This document shows, in pieces, positions 52,598 to 61,105 of a stretch of DNA of 64,000 nt; within the stretch, counting starts at the first letter, position 1, and the number at the start of each line of letters is the position of its first letter. This DNA comes from Porcincola intestinalis. Lineage in GTDB: Bacteria > Bacillota > Clostridia > Lachnospirales > Lachnospiraceae. The DNA is taken from positions 62,001 to 126,000 of the forward strand of contig NZ_VULZ01000003.1 of NCBI RefSeq assembly GCF_009696445.1. The letters run 5' to 3'. The notes beneath the pieces were generated by a model. It searched no databases and was not told the DNA's origin. It saw nothing but the letters and a program-made list of their open reading frames with translations. The translations under genes were made by a program, and so were the position numbers.

Positions 52598-52636
52598 ATA
52601 CCGCCAGCTGATTGCTCAGCTGGCGGTATATTTTTA
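52598..52636 (+). terminator. Terminator of the rhamnose-donor operon
   Basis: The stem TACCGCCAGCTGA/TCAGCTGGCGGTA with a four-base loop is followed by TATTTTTAT. Confidence 0.88.
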
Positions 52637-52709
52637 TGATTCTCGCTCCACTTGACGGGCAGAACACTACCGTGCGATCAGACCTTGCAACTTATTTGTT
52701 TTCCGGTTC

Positions 52710-54563
52710 TCACTCGACGGTCACGGACTTTGCGAGGTTCCTCGGCTTATCGACATCCAGGCCCTTTGCACAGGAGACATAATAGCCCAGAAGCTGCAGC
52801 GGGATGACCGCCAGCGAGGTCATAAAATGCTCATCTGTCTTTGGTACATAGACGGTGAAGTTCACCGTGTCCTCGATGCTGTAGTTGCCATAGGTGGTCA
52901 GTCCCATCAGGTAACCGCCGCGGCTTCCGACCTCCACCATGTTGGAGCGGGTCTTCTCGAACAGCTTCGACTGTGTCATGACGCCGACAACCAGCGTCCC
53001 CTTCTCGATCAGAGAGATGGTTCCATGCTTCAGCTCGCCCGCGGCGTAGGCTTCCGAGTGAATGTAGCTGATCTCCTTCATCTTCAGGGAGCCTTCCAGA
53101 CTGATCGCGTAGTCCAGCCCTCTTCCAATGAAGAACATGTCCTTTGCATTCGCAAACTTTGCCGCAAACCACTGGATTCTGTCCTTGTCGTTCAGCACCC
53201 GCTCGATCTTCTCCGGGAGCGTCTGCATCTCAGTGACCATCTCATCCGCCTTCTCCTGGGTGATCTCACCGCGCGCCCGCGCTGCCTCGACCGCAAACAG
53301 ATACGTTGCGATCAGCTGGGTGGAGTAAGCCTTTGTCGTCGCGACGGCAATCTCCGGCCCTGCAAGCGTGTACATGACATGATCCGCCTCACGGGCAATC
53401 GTGGAGCCGATGACATTGACAATCGCTAGAGTCGGTACACCCTTATCCTTCGCGAGTCTGAGCGCCGCCAGGGAGTCTGCCGTTTCACCGGACTGAGAAA
53501 TGATGATGACCAGGGAGTGGTCCCGCAGCTTCAGGTTTCTGTAGCGAAACTCGCTCGCCAGATCCACTTCGATGTGGATCGAGGTGAGATCTTCAATCAC
53601 ATAGCGGGCTGCCACACCGACATGGTAGGCACTCCCGCAGGCGACGATATACAGCTGATCCAGGGACTTCAGGAAGTCATCGGTCAGCCCTGTCTCCGAA
53701 AGGTCGATCTGTCCATCCTTGACATAGGCATTGATCGTGTCCCGGACGGCCTTCGGCTGCTCGTGGATCTCCTTGATCATGAAATGCTCATACCCGCTCT
53801 TCTCAGCCGCCTGAGTATCCCATTTCACCTCAACCGGCTCCTTCTCGACATGTTCTCTGTCGATGTTCCAGAAATCGATCGAATCGCTCTTCAGGCAGGC
53901 AATCTCGTAATTGTCCAGATAATACACATGGCGGGTGTATTTCATGATGGGCGTGACGTCCGATGCAATGAACGTTCCCGGATGCTTCTCATCCTCGGAA
54001 ACACCGACAACCAGCGGACTGTCCTTGCGGACTGCATACAGCTCGCCCGGACGGTCCTTGAACAGGATCCCGAGAGAGTAACTGCCTCTGACACGATACA
54101 TCATGCGGCACAGTGTCTCGATCGGGTTATGGTCGTACTTCTGATAATAATAATGGATCAGCTTTGCGGCGACCTCCGTGTCCGTCTCGGAATAGAAGGT
54201 ATACCCATTCTTCTCCAGCTTCTCTCTCAGCTGCACATAGTTTTCAATGATCCCGTTGTGAACCAGGACCACCTGCCTGTCATCGCTGTAATGCGGATGT
54301 GCATTGGCGATGGACGGCTCTCCGTGGGTTGCCCATCTGGTGTGGCCGATTCCGATCGTTCCCTGCATCGCCCGGCCATCATCCGTCTTCTCAGCGAGGA
54401 TTTTCAGACGCCCTTTTGCCTTGACGATATCGATGTTGCCTGTTTTGTCATTGACGACTGCAAGACCTGCCGAGTCATAGCCTCTGTATTCCAGCTTCGA
54501 TAACCCCTCCAGGAGCAGCGGCGCTGCCTGTACGGTTCCGTTATATCCGACAATTCCACACAT
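52710..54563 (-). CDS. glmS: Glutamine-fructose-6-phosphate aminotransferase
   Basis: GlmS makes glucosamine 6-phosphate from fructose 6-phosphate and glutamine, the entry to peptidoglycan precursors. The 617-residue protein starts with the processed nucleophile CGIVGYNG (Cys2). The glutaminase domain has GIGHTRWATHGEPS and VHNGIIENY. Two SIS sugar-phosphate domains follow, with ACGSAYHVGVAARY and SQSGETADSLAAL, and the C-terminal LAKSVTVE is the conserved tail. It has its own near-consensus promoter and a short leader, with no room for a glmS ribozyme. It is convergent with rfbC. Confidence 0.98.
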   Translation of the reverse strand: MCGIVGYNGTVQAAPLLLEGLSKLEYRGYDSAGLAVVNDKTGNIDIVKAKGRLKILAEKTDDGRAMQGTIGIGHTRWATHGEPSIANAHPHYSDDRQVVLVHNGIIENYVQLREKLEKNGYTFYSETDTEVAAKLIHYYYQKYDHNPIETLCRMMYRVRGSYSLGILFKDRPGELYAVRKDSPLVVGVSEDEKHPGTFIASDVTPIMKYTRHVYYLDNYEIACLKSDSIDFWNIDREHVEKEPVEVKWDTQAAEKSGYEHFMIKEIHEQPKAVRDTINAYVKDGQIDLSETGLTDDFLKSLDQLYIVACGSAYHVGVAARYVIEDLTSIHIEVDLASEFRYRNLKLRDHSLVIIISQSGETADSLAALRLAKDKGVPTLAIVNVIGSTIAREADHVMYTLAGPEIAVATTKAYSTQLIATYLFAVEAARARGEITQEKADEMVTEMQTLPEKIERVLNDKDRIQWFAAKFANAKDMFFIGRGLDYAISLEGSLKMKEISYIHSEAYAAGELKHGTISLIEKGTLVVGVMTQSKLFEKTRSNMVEVGSRGGYLMGLTTYGNYSIEDTVNFTVYVPKTDEHFMTSLAVIPLQLLGYYVSCAKGLDVDKPRNLAKSVTVE

Positions 54564-54624
54564 CTATCCGATCCCTCACGCATCATTTCAGGCTAATAAA
54601 CAGTAAAATTTACACAACTTAATT

Positions 54625-54653
54625 ATTATACAAGATCCATCCCTGTGCGTCAA
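54625..54653 (-). promoter_or_regulatory. Promoter of glmS
   Basis: TTGACG and TATAAT are separated by 17 bp on the minus strand. The leader from the predicted start site to the ATG is only about 55 nt. Confidence 0.8.
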
Positions 54654-54792
54654 AACAAGCAGACGGTCTCATCTTCCACCCCGGATTTCTGCCAATCTGG
54701 CTCTGTCAATCTTAAGGAAGCTGAAGCTCTTGCCGGGACGGATATGACTGCATATAGTCGTCTGAAGGGCGCAGTATCTGTCAGCTCAATGG

Positions 54793-55995
54793 CTAGATCT
54801 GCTGCACGAGCAGACCAGGTATATTCTCTTTTAAAAATGTCTCCACCTGCTCTTTGTCTGCCTTCACCGATCCCTGAAGAAAATACGGCCGTCCGCCGCC
54901 TTTTCCGCCGAGTGCCTGATTCATCTCACGGATCAGTGCCCTCAGGTCACCGTCCCTCTGCCCTATCGTATAAAAGTACCCGGCTTCATCACTCCCCGAA
55001 AGGACGCAGGCCAACCCGCCGTTTTTTTCCATCACCTTTGACGTCAGCTTCTGGACCATCACCGGATCATAGGTCTGTGCAAAGATGAGCACGGGGCCCT
55101 TTCCAGCAAGTGACTGGGCCATCCTGTCCATCTCTGCATACCGCAGTTCCAGAAGCTGTCCCTTCAGTGCTTTTTCATCCTCAAGCAGTTTCCCGACACC
55201 AGCGGCTGTCTCCAGCGGTTTCGAAGACGTCAGCGCTGAGACCTCCCGGTTCTGACGAAGAATGCCCGACATATAGTTGTATGCCCACCGCCCGCACATC
55301 ATCTCAATGCGGATACCGCCCCGGAAGCGCTCATGTGCAATCAGACGGATCGGACCAATTTCGCCCGTATACCGGACATGAGTCCCGCAGCAGGCACAGA
55401 CATCCGCCCCCGGAATCGTCACAACGCGGATCATGCCGTGGAGCTCTTTCTTGCTCCGGAATTGAACATTCTCCGCTTCCTCCTCCGTATAGACATCCGT
55501 ATGGAGCGGCACGTTATTCCAGACAATCTCGTTCGCCCGCTGCTCAATCTCCTGAAGCTCCTCCTCCCTGATCTCCCCGCTCAGATCGATTGTCATCCTG
55601 TCGGCGCTCATATGGAAGCCTACATTCTCATAGCCAAAGCGGTTATGGATGAGGCCGCTCACGATGTGTTCGCCGGAATGATTCTGCATCCGGTCAAAAC
55701 GGAACTTCCAGTCCAGAACACCATGTACCCTTGTTCCTGCAGGAACCTTCACTTCCCGATCACATACAACATAAATATCATCGCCGTCACTCTGCGTATC
55801 TGTAATGGCTGCTTTCCTTCCTGGAAACAGGTCTGAGAGAAGATACCCTCTGTCCCCATCCTGTCCGCCGCCCTCCGGGAAAAAGGCACTTTTATCCAGA
55901 TAAAGATGTATCCCATTCTCCCCATCCCTGCAGGCAATGACGCGTGCGTCAAACTCTTTCAGGTATGCATCTTCATAATAAAGCTGCTTCGTCAT
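54793..55995 (-). CDS. alaX: Alanyl-tRNA editing protein AlaX, long form
   Basis: AlaX proteins hydrolyse Ser- or Gly-mischarged tRNA-Ala in trans. The 400-residue protein is the long form: an N-terminal OB-like part (AFFPEGGGQDGDRG), the editing domain with zinc ligands NHSGEHIVSG near residue 106 and CACCGTHV near 198, and a C-terminal DHHA1 domain (GGKGGGRPYFLQGS). This is the same domain set as the back half of alanyl-tRNA synthetase, without the catalytic front. The gene is on the minus strand, with glmS next after a 229-bp gap that holds the glmS promoter. Confidence 0.95.
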   Translation of the reverse strand: MTKQLYYEDAYLKEFDARVIACRDGENGIHLYLDKSAFFPEGGGQDGDRGYLLSDLFPGRKAAITDTQSDGDDIYVVCDREVKVPAGTRVHGVLDWKFRFDRMQNHSGEHIVSGLIHNRFGYENVGFHMSADRMTIDLSGEIREEELQEIEQRANEIVWNNVPLHTDVYTEEEAENVQFRSKKELHGMIRVVTIPGADVCACCGTHVRYTGEIGPIRLIAHERFRGGIRIEMMCGRWAYNYMSGILRQNREVSALTSSKPLETAAGVGKLLEDEKALKGQLLELRYAEMDRMAQSLAGKGPVLIFAQTYDPVMVQKLTSKVMEKNGGLACVLSGSDEAGYFYTIGQRDGDLRALIREMNQALGGKGGGRPYFLQGSVKADKEQVETFLKENIPGLLVQQI

Positions 55996-56063
55996 TCTTG
56001 CTTTTTCCTTCTTTCTTCCTGTTCTTGTCTCAAAAATCCTTGACTGTTCTCATCCCGGAACTC

Positions 56064-56092
56064 TTGACGCTTTGTTCCGGCGTCTCTATACT
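56064..56092 (+). promoter_or_regulatory. Promoter upstream of the Cof-type phosphatase gene
   Basis: TTGACG and TATACT are 17 bp apart, giving a leader of about 107 nt before the start at 56207. Confidence 0.65.
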
Positions 56093-56206
56093 GAAAATCG
56101 TTGTTTCCGGGAAGGCTCTGTGACAGTCGGATAGATGCTTTCAGACAGACACAACAACCTGTTCACCATTCTAACATGACAAATATTCAGTTGAAAGGCT
56201 TCCTTT

Positions 56207-57031
56207 ATGCAGAATTCCTCTTACAAGAAAATACTATTCTCAGATATTGATGAAACACTCGTCACAACGGACAAGAGACTGACCGATGAGAACCGGTCCG
56301 CGATCATGCACTTTCTGGACACAGGCAATGCACTTGCTGTCTCAACCGGAAGGGCGCTAGCCGGTGCGCTTCATCTGATGGAACACCTCGGTCTGACCGG
56401 GCGGAAGGGTGTCTATCTCTGTGCCTACAATGGCTCTCAGATCTACGATGTATATGCAGGCAGAACCCTCTACAGAAGAGGACTTGACGCAGAGGATGTC
56501 CGGCTGGTCAACCGCTGTGCGAAGGAATATGGCATCCATCTCCAGGCATACTCCGACACAGCCGTTCTGACGGAAACGGATGATGACAATCTTCGTCAGT
56601 ACTGTGAGATCCAGCACCTCCCGTTTGAGATCGTTCCGGATCTGGCAGATGCCGTGAAGCTTCCGACAGGGAAACTTCTTGCCATCGACTTTTCAGATCC
56701 TTCCAGAGTTCAGACATTCTGCACACTCCTCCGCGGCCGCCTGTCCGGGAAAATGAATGTCTTTCTCTCCAACGAATTTCTTCTCGAAATCGTGCCAAAC
56801 GGAATTGACAAGGGTTTTTCGGTCAGCTTTCTGGCTAAGGAACTGTCCGTTCCGATTGAAAACACCATCAGTGCCGGGGACCAGGAGAATGACATTCCGA
56901 TGATCATCGCTGCGGGACATGGCTGCGCTGTGAGCAACGGCATCCAGGCACTAAAAGACGCTGCCGACTATGTCACGGAGCACGATAACAACCACAGTGC
57001 CATCGCCGAAATTCTCAGGAAGTTCGGCTGA
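56207..57031 (+). CDS. Cof-type HAD-superfamily phosphatase
   Basis: This 274-residue HAD IIB phosphatase has motif I ILFSDIDETLVTTDKRL (nucleophile Asp and acid Asp), motif II AVSTGRALAGAL, a large alpha/beta cap with YLCAYNGSQIYD, the motif III Lys in NGIDKGFSVSFL, and motif IV SAGDQENDIPMI. Family members dephosphorylate sugar phosphates or flavin and pyridoxal phosphates; the substrate cannot be read. Its long leader and own promoter suggest it is a single-gene unit. AAAGG lies before the ATG. Confidence 0.9.
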   Translation: MQNSSYKKILFSDIDETLVTTDKRLTDENRSAIMHFLDTGNALAVSTGRALAGALHLMEHLGLTGRKGVYLCAYNGSQIYDVYAGRTLYRRGLDAEDVRLVNRCAKEYGIHLQAYSDTAVLTETDDDNLRQYCEIQHLPFEIVPDLADAVKLPTGKLLAIDFSDPSRVQTFCTLLRGRLSGKMNVFLSNEFLLEIVPNGIDKGFSVSFLAKELSVPIENTISAGDQENDIPMIIAAGHGCAVSNGIQALKDAADYVTEHDNNHSAIAEILRKFG

Positions 57032-57103
57032 CTGCGAGCTGCCGGTCAGAATCCACTGCGCAGCACACGCTCTGAAGATTCAGAGGTTTAATGATCCAGT
57101 CGA

Positions 57104-57175
57104 TAAAAAACAGCTCCCCGGAGAGTTTGATATGCTTCATGGATGAAGCCTATCTCCGGAGGAGCTGTTTTTTAT
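57104..57175. terminator. Large bidirectional terminator
   Basis: Outer arms AAAAAACAGCTCC and GGAGCTGTTTTTT enclose a second stem CCGGAGA/TCTCCGG and a small inner GCTTCAT/ATGAAGC hairpin. T-runs on both strands serve the convergent genes. Confidence 0.9.
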
Positions 57176-57179
57176 ATTT

Positions 57180-57209
57180 CTGTCAGAACGATTCCTGTCA
57201 GAACGTCAG
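57180..57209. repeat. 15-bp imperfect duplication
   Basis: CTGTCAGAACGATTC is followed directly by CTGTCAGAACGTCAG, with further CTGTCAGACTG just beyond, next to the 3' end of the surface-protein gene. Confidence 0.75.
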
Positions 57210-57239
57210 GTTTTTTCACTGTCAGACTGTCCGTCTGTC

Positions 57240-60200
57240 TTACCTGCGGTTCTTCTTTCTGATCACAACCAGCAGAATGATCGCTGCCAGTGCCGCTGCC
57301 GCAACGATTGCCAGCGGGATGATAGGGCTTGTGTCGCCGGTCTTGACAGAAAGCGTATTCACGACATGGATCGTGATCGACTTTTGATCGGTCGTTCCGT
57401 CTGCCTTCCAGGTATTCCCATCGTAGACATCCTTCGCATAAGTTACCGTCAGCGTATAATCGCCAACCGCATTGATCGCCATCGATGTCTGGTACGGTGC
57501 CTGTGTCCAGCTGCCTGTCACGGACCCGATCTGATAACCGGTCGGTCTGTAGCGGTAATCGCCCGGATTCGGATTCGTGTTATCCATCCCGGCTCCTACG
57601 GCGTTGAAGGTCAGTGTGCTGCTCTTGAGGTACTCCATATCATTCTGGAGCCCTGAAATGGTGTTGTTTGCCGGATCCGGTCCGTTCTTATACACGGCCG
57701 TGATCGTTGCATCACTTGCCTTGACCGTCGCAGTTGAATAGTAGGAGGACTTGTCTCCAAGCTCGATCTTGCCGCTCGTAACCGTCCATTTGTCAAATTC
57801 CTTTCCTGCAGCAGGATAATCTGCCTGAAGCGATACCTTCTGGCCGATCGTATAGGTTCCGGAAGGCTTTCCGTTCTTTACCGTAATCTTATATGGAATC
57901 GGCTCATAATTCGCCTGCACAGACGCATCCGAGCTGCAGGTAAAGGTTGTGGTCGCTGCCTTCTGATCCGCGAAGGTCCCGGTTCCGGATGCAATCGTCC
58001 ATCCGGAGAATCTGTATCCTTCCTTCGGTGCGTCCGCTGTGATGGTCGCCGGCGTCGATGCTGCATACTGCCCCGTCCCGCTTCCGGACGTAACCGTCAG
58101 ATTGTACATGATATCCTTATAGTTGGCCGTAACGGTCAGCTTCGCGGATGCTATAAGCGGGCTCTTCAGCTCAAACGAAAGCGCTGTCTGTGTCAGGTCA
58201 CCCGGGACCTCCTTCAGCAGATTCTGATCAGAGAATGTCCAGCCATCGAATGCCTTTCCGGCCGGAGCATCGTCAGCCTTTACGGACAGGCTGGTTCCTG
58301 CCAGATACGCACCGCTTGCATTGTTGCTATCACTGGTTATCACGCCGCCTGTTACCGTGACAGAGACCTTGTAGGTCTTGTCCTCCGGTGCTGTGACGTT
58401 CACTGTGACATCCTGATCAGGCATGGCAAACGTAAAGGTCTGACCGCTGGCATCTGTATTGACAATTTTCGAACTGTCCGCTCCGGTAACTGTCACAACC
58501 GGAGACGCACTGCTGTTCTCAGCCTTGACGACAATGATCTGATCCTTTTGAAGCTTTTTCAGATCCGGAATCGAATTTCCATCCTTGTCTGTTACTGTCA
58601 CCTTTGTATAATGAGACGCGCCATTGTCATCCTTATTAACTGTAAGTGTATGATCATCAGGCTTCTGCTCCGCGACATTCACCGTCGTCTCCTCAGCCGG
58701 CATCGTAAAGGTGACAGACACGTTCTGGCTTCCATCGCCATCGTTTTCTTTCGTCTGAACGGATGCTCCATCACTCGTCGTGACAGAAACATCAGACGCC
58801 TTCTCTACGCCCTCAACCGTTGCCGTCACAACAGTTCCCTCCGGAACCTGTGTGCCTGCCTCAATCTTGTTGCTGTTCGCTGCGTTCTGAAGCGAAACGG
58901 CTGCCGGATTCTCAGCACCTTCCAGATTGACCGTCAGAAGACTTGCTGTCTCCTGCGGCGCTTCCGTCGTCTTTGTCTCAGCCTGTGGAGCCTCCGTTGC
59001 CTTTGTCTCAGCCTGTGGAGCCTCTGTCGCCTTTGTCTCCGGCTGGTCCGACGTGTTCTGCGCATCGGATTCTGCCGTCGTCTCCGTCTGTGCCGGAGCC
59101 GCTGGCGCATCCTTGTATACTGCCTGGATGGTGACATCCGCTGAAGGAGCCGCTGCAAAGGTCACAGTCGACGATGCGGACGCCGGATCAGAGAACTGTA
59201 CGGCAGGATCCGAAGCCGTCCACTTGTCAAACACCTGTCCCTTGCTGTTCTCCGCCTGTGTATTGATCGCCTGGCTGAAGCCGTCCGAATAAGGCGTGAC
59301 AATTGTGGAATCAGATCCGTCATCCGTGACAAATATCACAGAAACATTCACGCTCTGTGCCTGCTGGCTGTCAGTCGAGGCAGAGGATGCATCGGAAGCA
59401 TCTGCGGAAGCTGCCGCGTTACCCGCTTCTTCAGTTGCAGCACCGCCCTCAACATTGATGCTCTGGGAAGTATCCTGCCCGGCTGCGTCTGTCTGCTGCT
59501 GATCCGCTGCAGCTTGACCAGTCGCCGGTGCCTCCGTAGCAGGCTGTTCGGTCTCCTTCTGCGCTGCCTCATACTGGGCCGTAAAAACCACCACCTGATC
59601 CGGTTTTCCCATTGTAAAGGTCAGGGTGGCATTCTTCAGAGCTTCGGCACTGAGTCCGGAAAGACCGAGCGCGGACACATCATCTGCCGTCTGGACACTG
59701 CCGTCCGCCCCGATCTTCGAGACAGACCATCCGGAGAACTGCTGCCCGTCCGGAGCCGCATCTGCGGTCACCGTCACCTGACTGCCCTCCGCAAAATACT
59801 TTGCGTCCGGCATCGCGGTCTGCTGGCTTCCGTCGGAGGCCGTCACAGTCAGAGCGGATGCAGAGGGATCTGTATCCCCGGACCCTGACAGGGTTCCGCC
59901 TATTGCCTCCACCACGTAACCGGCAAGATCCAGCTGGTAAACCTTTCCTTCCGGCTGCTGAGTGATCTGCTGCGGCACCATCGCCGGGCTCCCGTCCTCG
60001 TTTGTCACCGGATTGCCATTCTCATCCGTAAGCGGAACCATCTCTGTCTGAGCGGTATCAGCTGCAGGCGTCAGATCCTTGACTGTATAGACAGCTGCCG
60101 TCCCGTCCTTCCACAGGGATGTACCGTCATCAGCCTTGCTCAGGCTCTCCGCCTTTCCGGCCTGTGCGTTGTCTGCACCAAGATAAATGGCGGCAGCCCC

Positions 60201-60380
60201 ATAGACCTTGTCTCCCGGATAGAGCTTCGGTGTGCCGGCGTCAAAATTGAACTGCTGCCCACCGTACGAAGCATTCGATGTCGTATCGTATGTTACCGGG
60301 TCGGCATAGCCGGTAAAACTGCCTGTAAACGCAAGCGCGCAGGCAGCGAGCAGTCCGAGCATCTGTCTTCTCTTCATCAT
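57240..60380 (-). CDS. Large anchored surface protein with repeated divergent InlB-type B-repeats
   Basis: This 1046-residue exported protein starts with a signal peptide (MLGLLAACALAFTGSFTGYA). Repeated beta modules follow, each ending in a G-x-x-F-x-x-W motif: FSGWSV near residue 215, FDKWTAS near 385, FDGWTFS near 711, FSGWTIAS near 791 and FDKWTVTS near 863. These look like divergent InlB B-repeats. Between residues of about 450-490 is a Thr/Glu/Gln-rich spacer with ATEAPQAETK repeats. The C-terminus has SVKTGDTS, a hydrophobic helix and RKKNRR, which fits a non-canonical sortase signal. It is probably an adhesin or structural wall protein. I use the ATG at 60380; the ribosome site is weak. 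Confidence 0.75.
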   Translation of the reverse strand: MMKRRQMLGLLAACALAFTGSFTGYADPVTYDTTSNASYGGQQFNFDAGTPKLYPGDKVYGAAAIYLGADNAQAGKAESLSKADDGTSLWKDGTAAVYTVKDLTPAADTAQTEMVPLTDENGNPVTNEDGSPAMVPQQITQQPEGKVYQLDLAGYVVEAIGGTLSGSGDTDPSASALTVTASDGSQQTAMPDAKYFAEGSQVTVTADAAPDGQQFSGWSVSKIGADGSVQTADDVSALGLSGLSAEALKNATLTFTMGKPDQVVVFTAQYEAAQKETEQPATEAPATGQAAADQQQTDAAGQDTSQSINVEGGAATEEAGNAAASADASDASSASTDSQQAQSVNVSVIFVTDDGSDSTIVTPYSDGFSQAINTQAENSKGQVFDKWTASDPAVQFSDPASASSTVTFAAAPSADVTIQAVYKDAPAAPAQTETTAESDAQNTSDQPETKATEAPQAETKATEAPQAETKTTEAPQETASLLTVNLEGAENPAAVSLQNAANSNKIEAGTQVPEGTVVTATVEGVEKASDVSVTTSDGASVQTKENDGDGSQNVSVTFTMPAEETTVNVAEQKPDDHTLTVNKDDNGASHYTKVTVTDKDGNSIPDLKKLQKDQIIVVKAENSSASPVVTVTGADSSKIVNTDASGQTFTFAMPDQDVTVNVTAPEDKTYKVSVTVTGGVITSDSNNASGAYLAGTSLSVKADDAPAGKAFDGWTFSDQNLLKEVPGDLTQTALSFELKSPLIASAKLTVTANYKDIMYNLTVTSGSGTGQYAASTPATITADAPKEGYRFSGWTIASGTGTFADQKAATTTFTCSSDASVQANYEPIPYKITVKNGKPSGTYTIGQKVSLQADYPAAGKEFDKWTVTSGKIELGDKSSYYSTATVKASDATITAVYKNGPDPANNTISGLQNDMEYLKSSTLTFNAVGAGMDNTNPNPGDYRYRPTGYQIGSVTGSWTQAPYQTSMAINAVGDYTLTVTYAKDVYDGNTWKADGTTDQKSITIHVVNTLSVKTGDTSPIIPLAIVAAAALAAIILLVVIRKKNRR

Positions 60381-60571
60381 AGTGTCTCGCCCTCTTCTTT
60401 CAGGAAGTTGTGTCCGAAAGTGGAAACGTTTATAGTGTTCACTGTTTCGACACAGGTATGATAACACGTTCAGGGAATCGATGATCGTGAATTCAAGAAC
60501 AGAAATTATGAAGAAATTCTTAAAGAATCGTCAGAAGCATTCTGCTGTCTGAACCGTCTGAAATGTCTGAG

Positions 60572-60921
60572 ATGTAAGCAGGACGATAAGCCGGGTTATG
60601 TCGTGGACGGCCATCTATCCAGGCCCGCCGTTGCCGGCGGGCTCAAGCAGCCTACCTGAAGCTGACGGGCAGCCATATGCTTCGTTTCGGCCTTGCTTCG
60701 GATGGGGTTTGCATGTGCCCCGCCCGTTACCGGGCGGGCGGTAGTCTCTTACACTGCCCTTCCAACCTTACCGGGAAAATCCCGGCGGTACATTTCTGTT
60801 GCACTTTCCTGGGAGTCGCCTCCACCGGACGTTATCCGGCATCCTGCCCTGTGAAGCCCGGACTTTCCTCTCCCGGCACCTTTCGGTCTGCCGGCAGCGG
60901 CCGCCTGTCCTGCTTACCCGA
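60572..60921 (-). ncRNA. rnpB: RNase P RNA, type A
   Basis: This is the catalytic RNA that trims 5' leaders from tRNA precursors. On the minus strand the ends GTAAGCAGGAC and GTCCTGCTTAC pair as helix P1. The conserved GAGGAAAGTCCGGGC follows P2/P3, then GTGCAACAGAAA, and near the 3' end ATAGATGG, CCAC and ACATAACCCGGCTTA, all hallmark blocks of bacterial RNase P. Length is about 350 nt, and the layout is the ancestral type A, not the Bacillus type B. The ends are set by P1 and may be off by a few bases. Confidence 0.95.
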
Positions 60922-60923
60922 AC

Positions 60924-60953
60924 ACTCTAACACAGGGCAGGCTGCATTTGCAA
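60924..60953 (-). promoter_or_regulatory. Promoter of rnpB
   Basis: TTGCAA is followed after 18 bp by TAGAGT, preceded by TGT (extended -10). The predicted start falls about six bases on, at the GTAAGC that opens helix P1, which supports the call. Confidence 0.55.
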
Positions 60954-61105
60954 GCGGAAGTCCGCAGCATGCCATTCTGCTCTCCTGGCAGCTTTCCCTG
61001 TCTGCCGCAGCTGAACTGTATGAACTGTAAAGAAGCTGATTCCGCGGCTGTCTCAGCGGCTTCCGGCTGAAAGGCTGCCGGCAGAAAGCAAACGGATGAT
61101 GACGC

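Noticed and set aside
54564-54660. glmS ribozyme or riboswitch leader
   Set aside because: The promoter leaves only about 55 nt, too short, and no conserved ribozyme core is visible.
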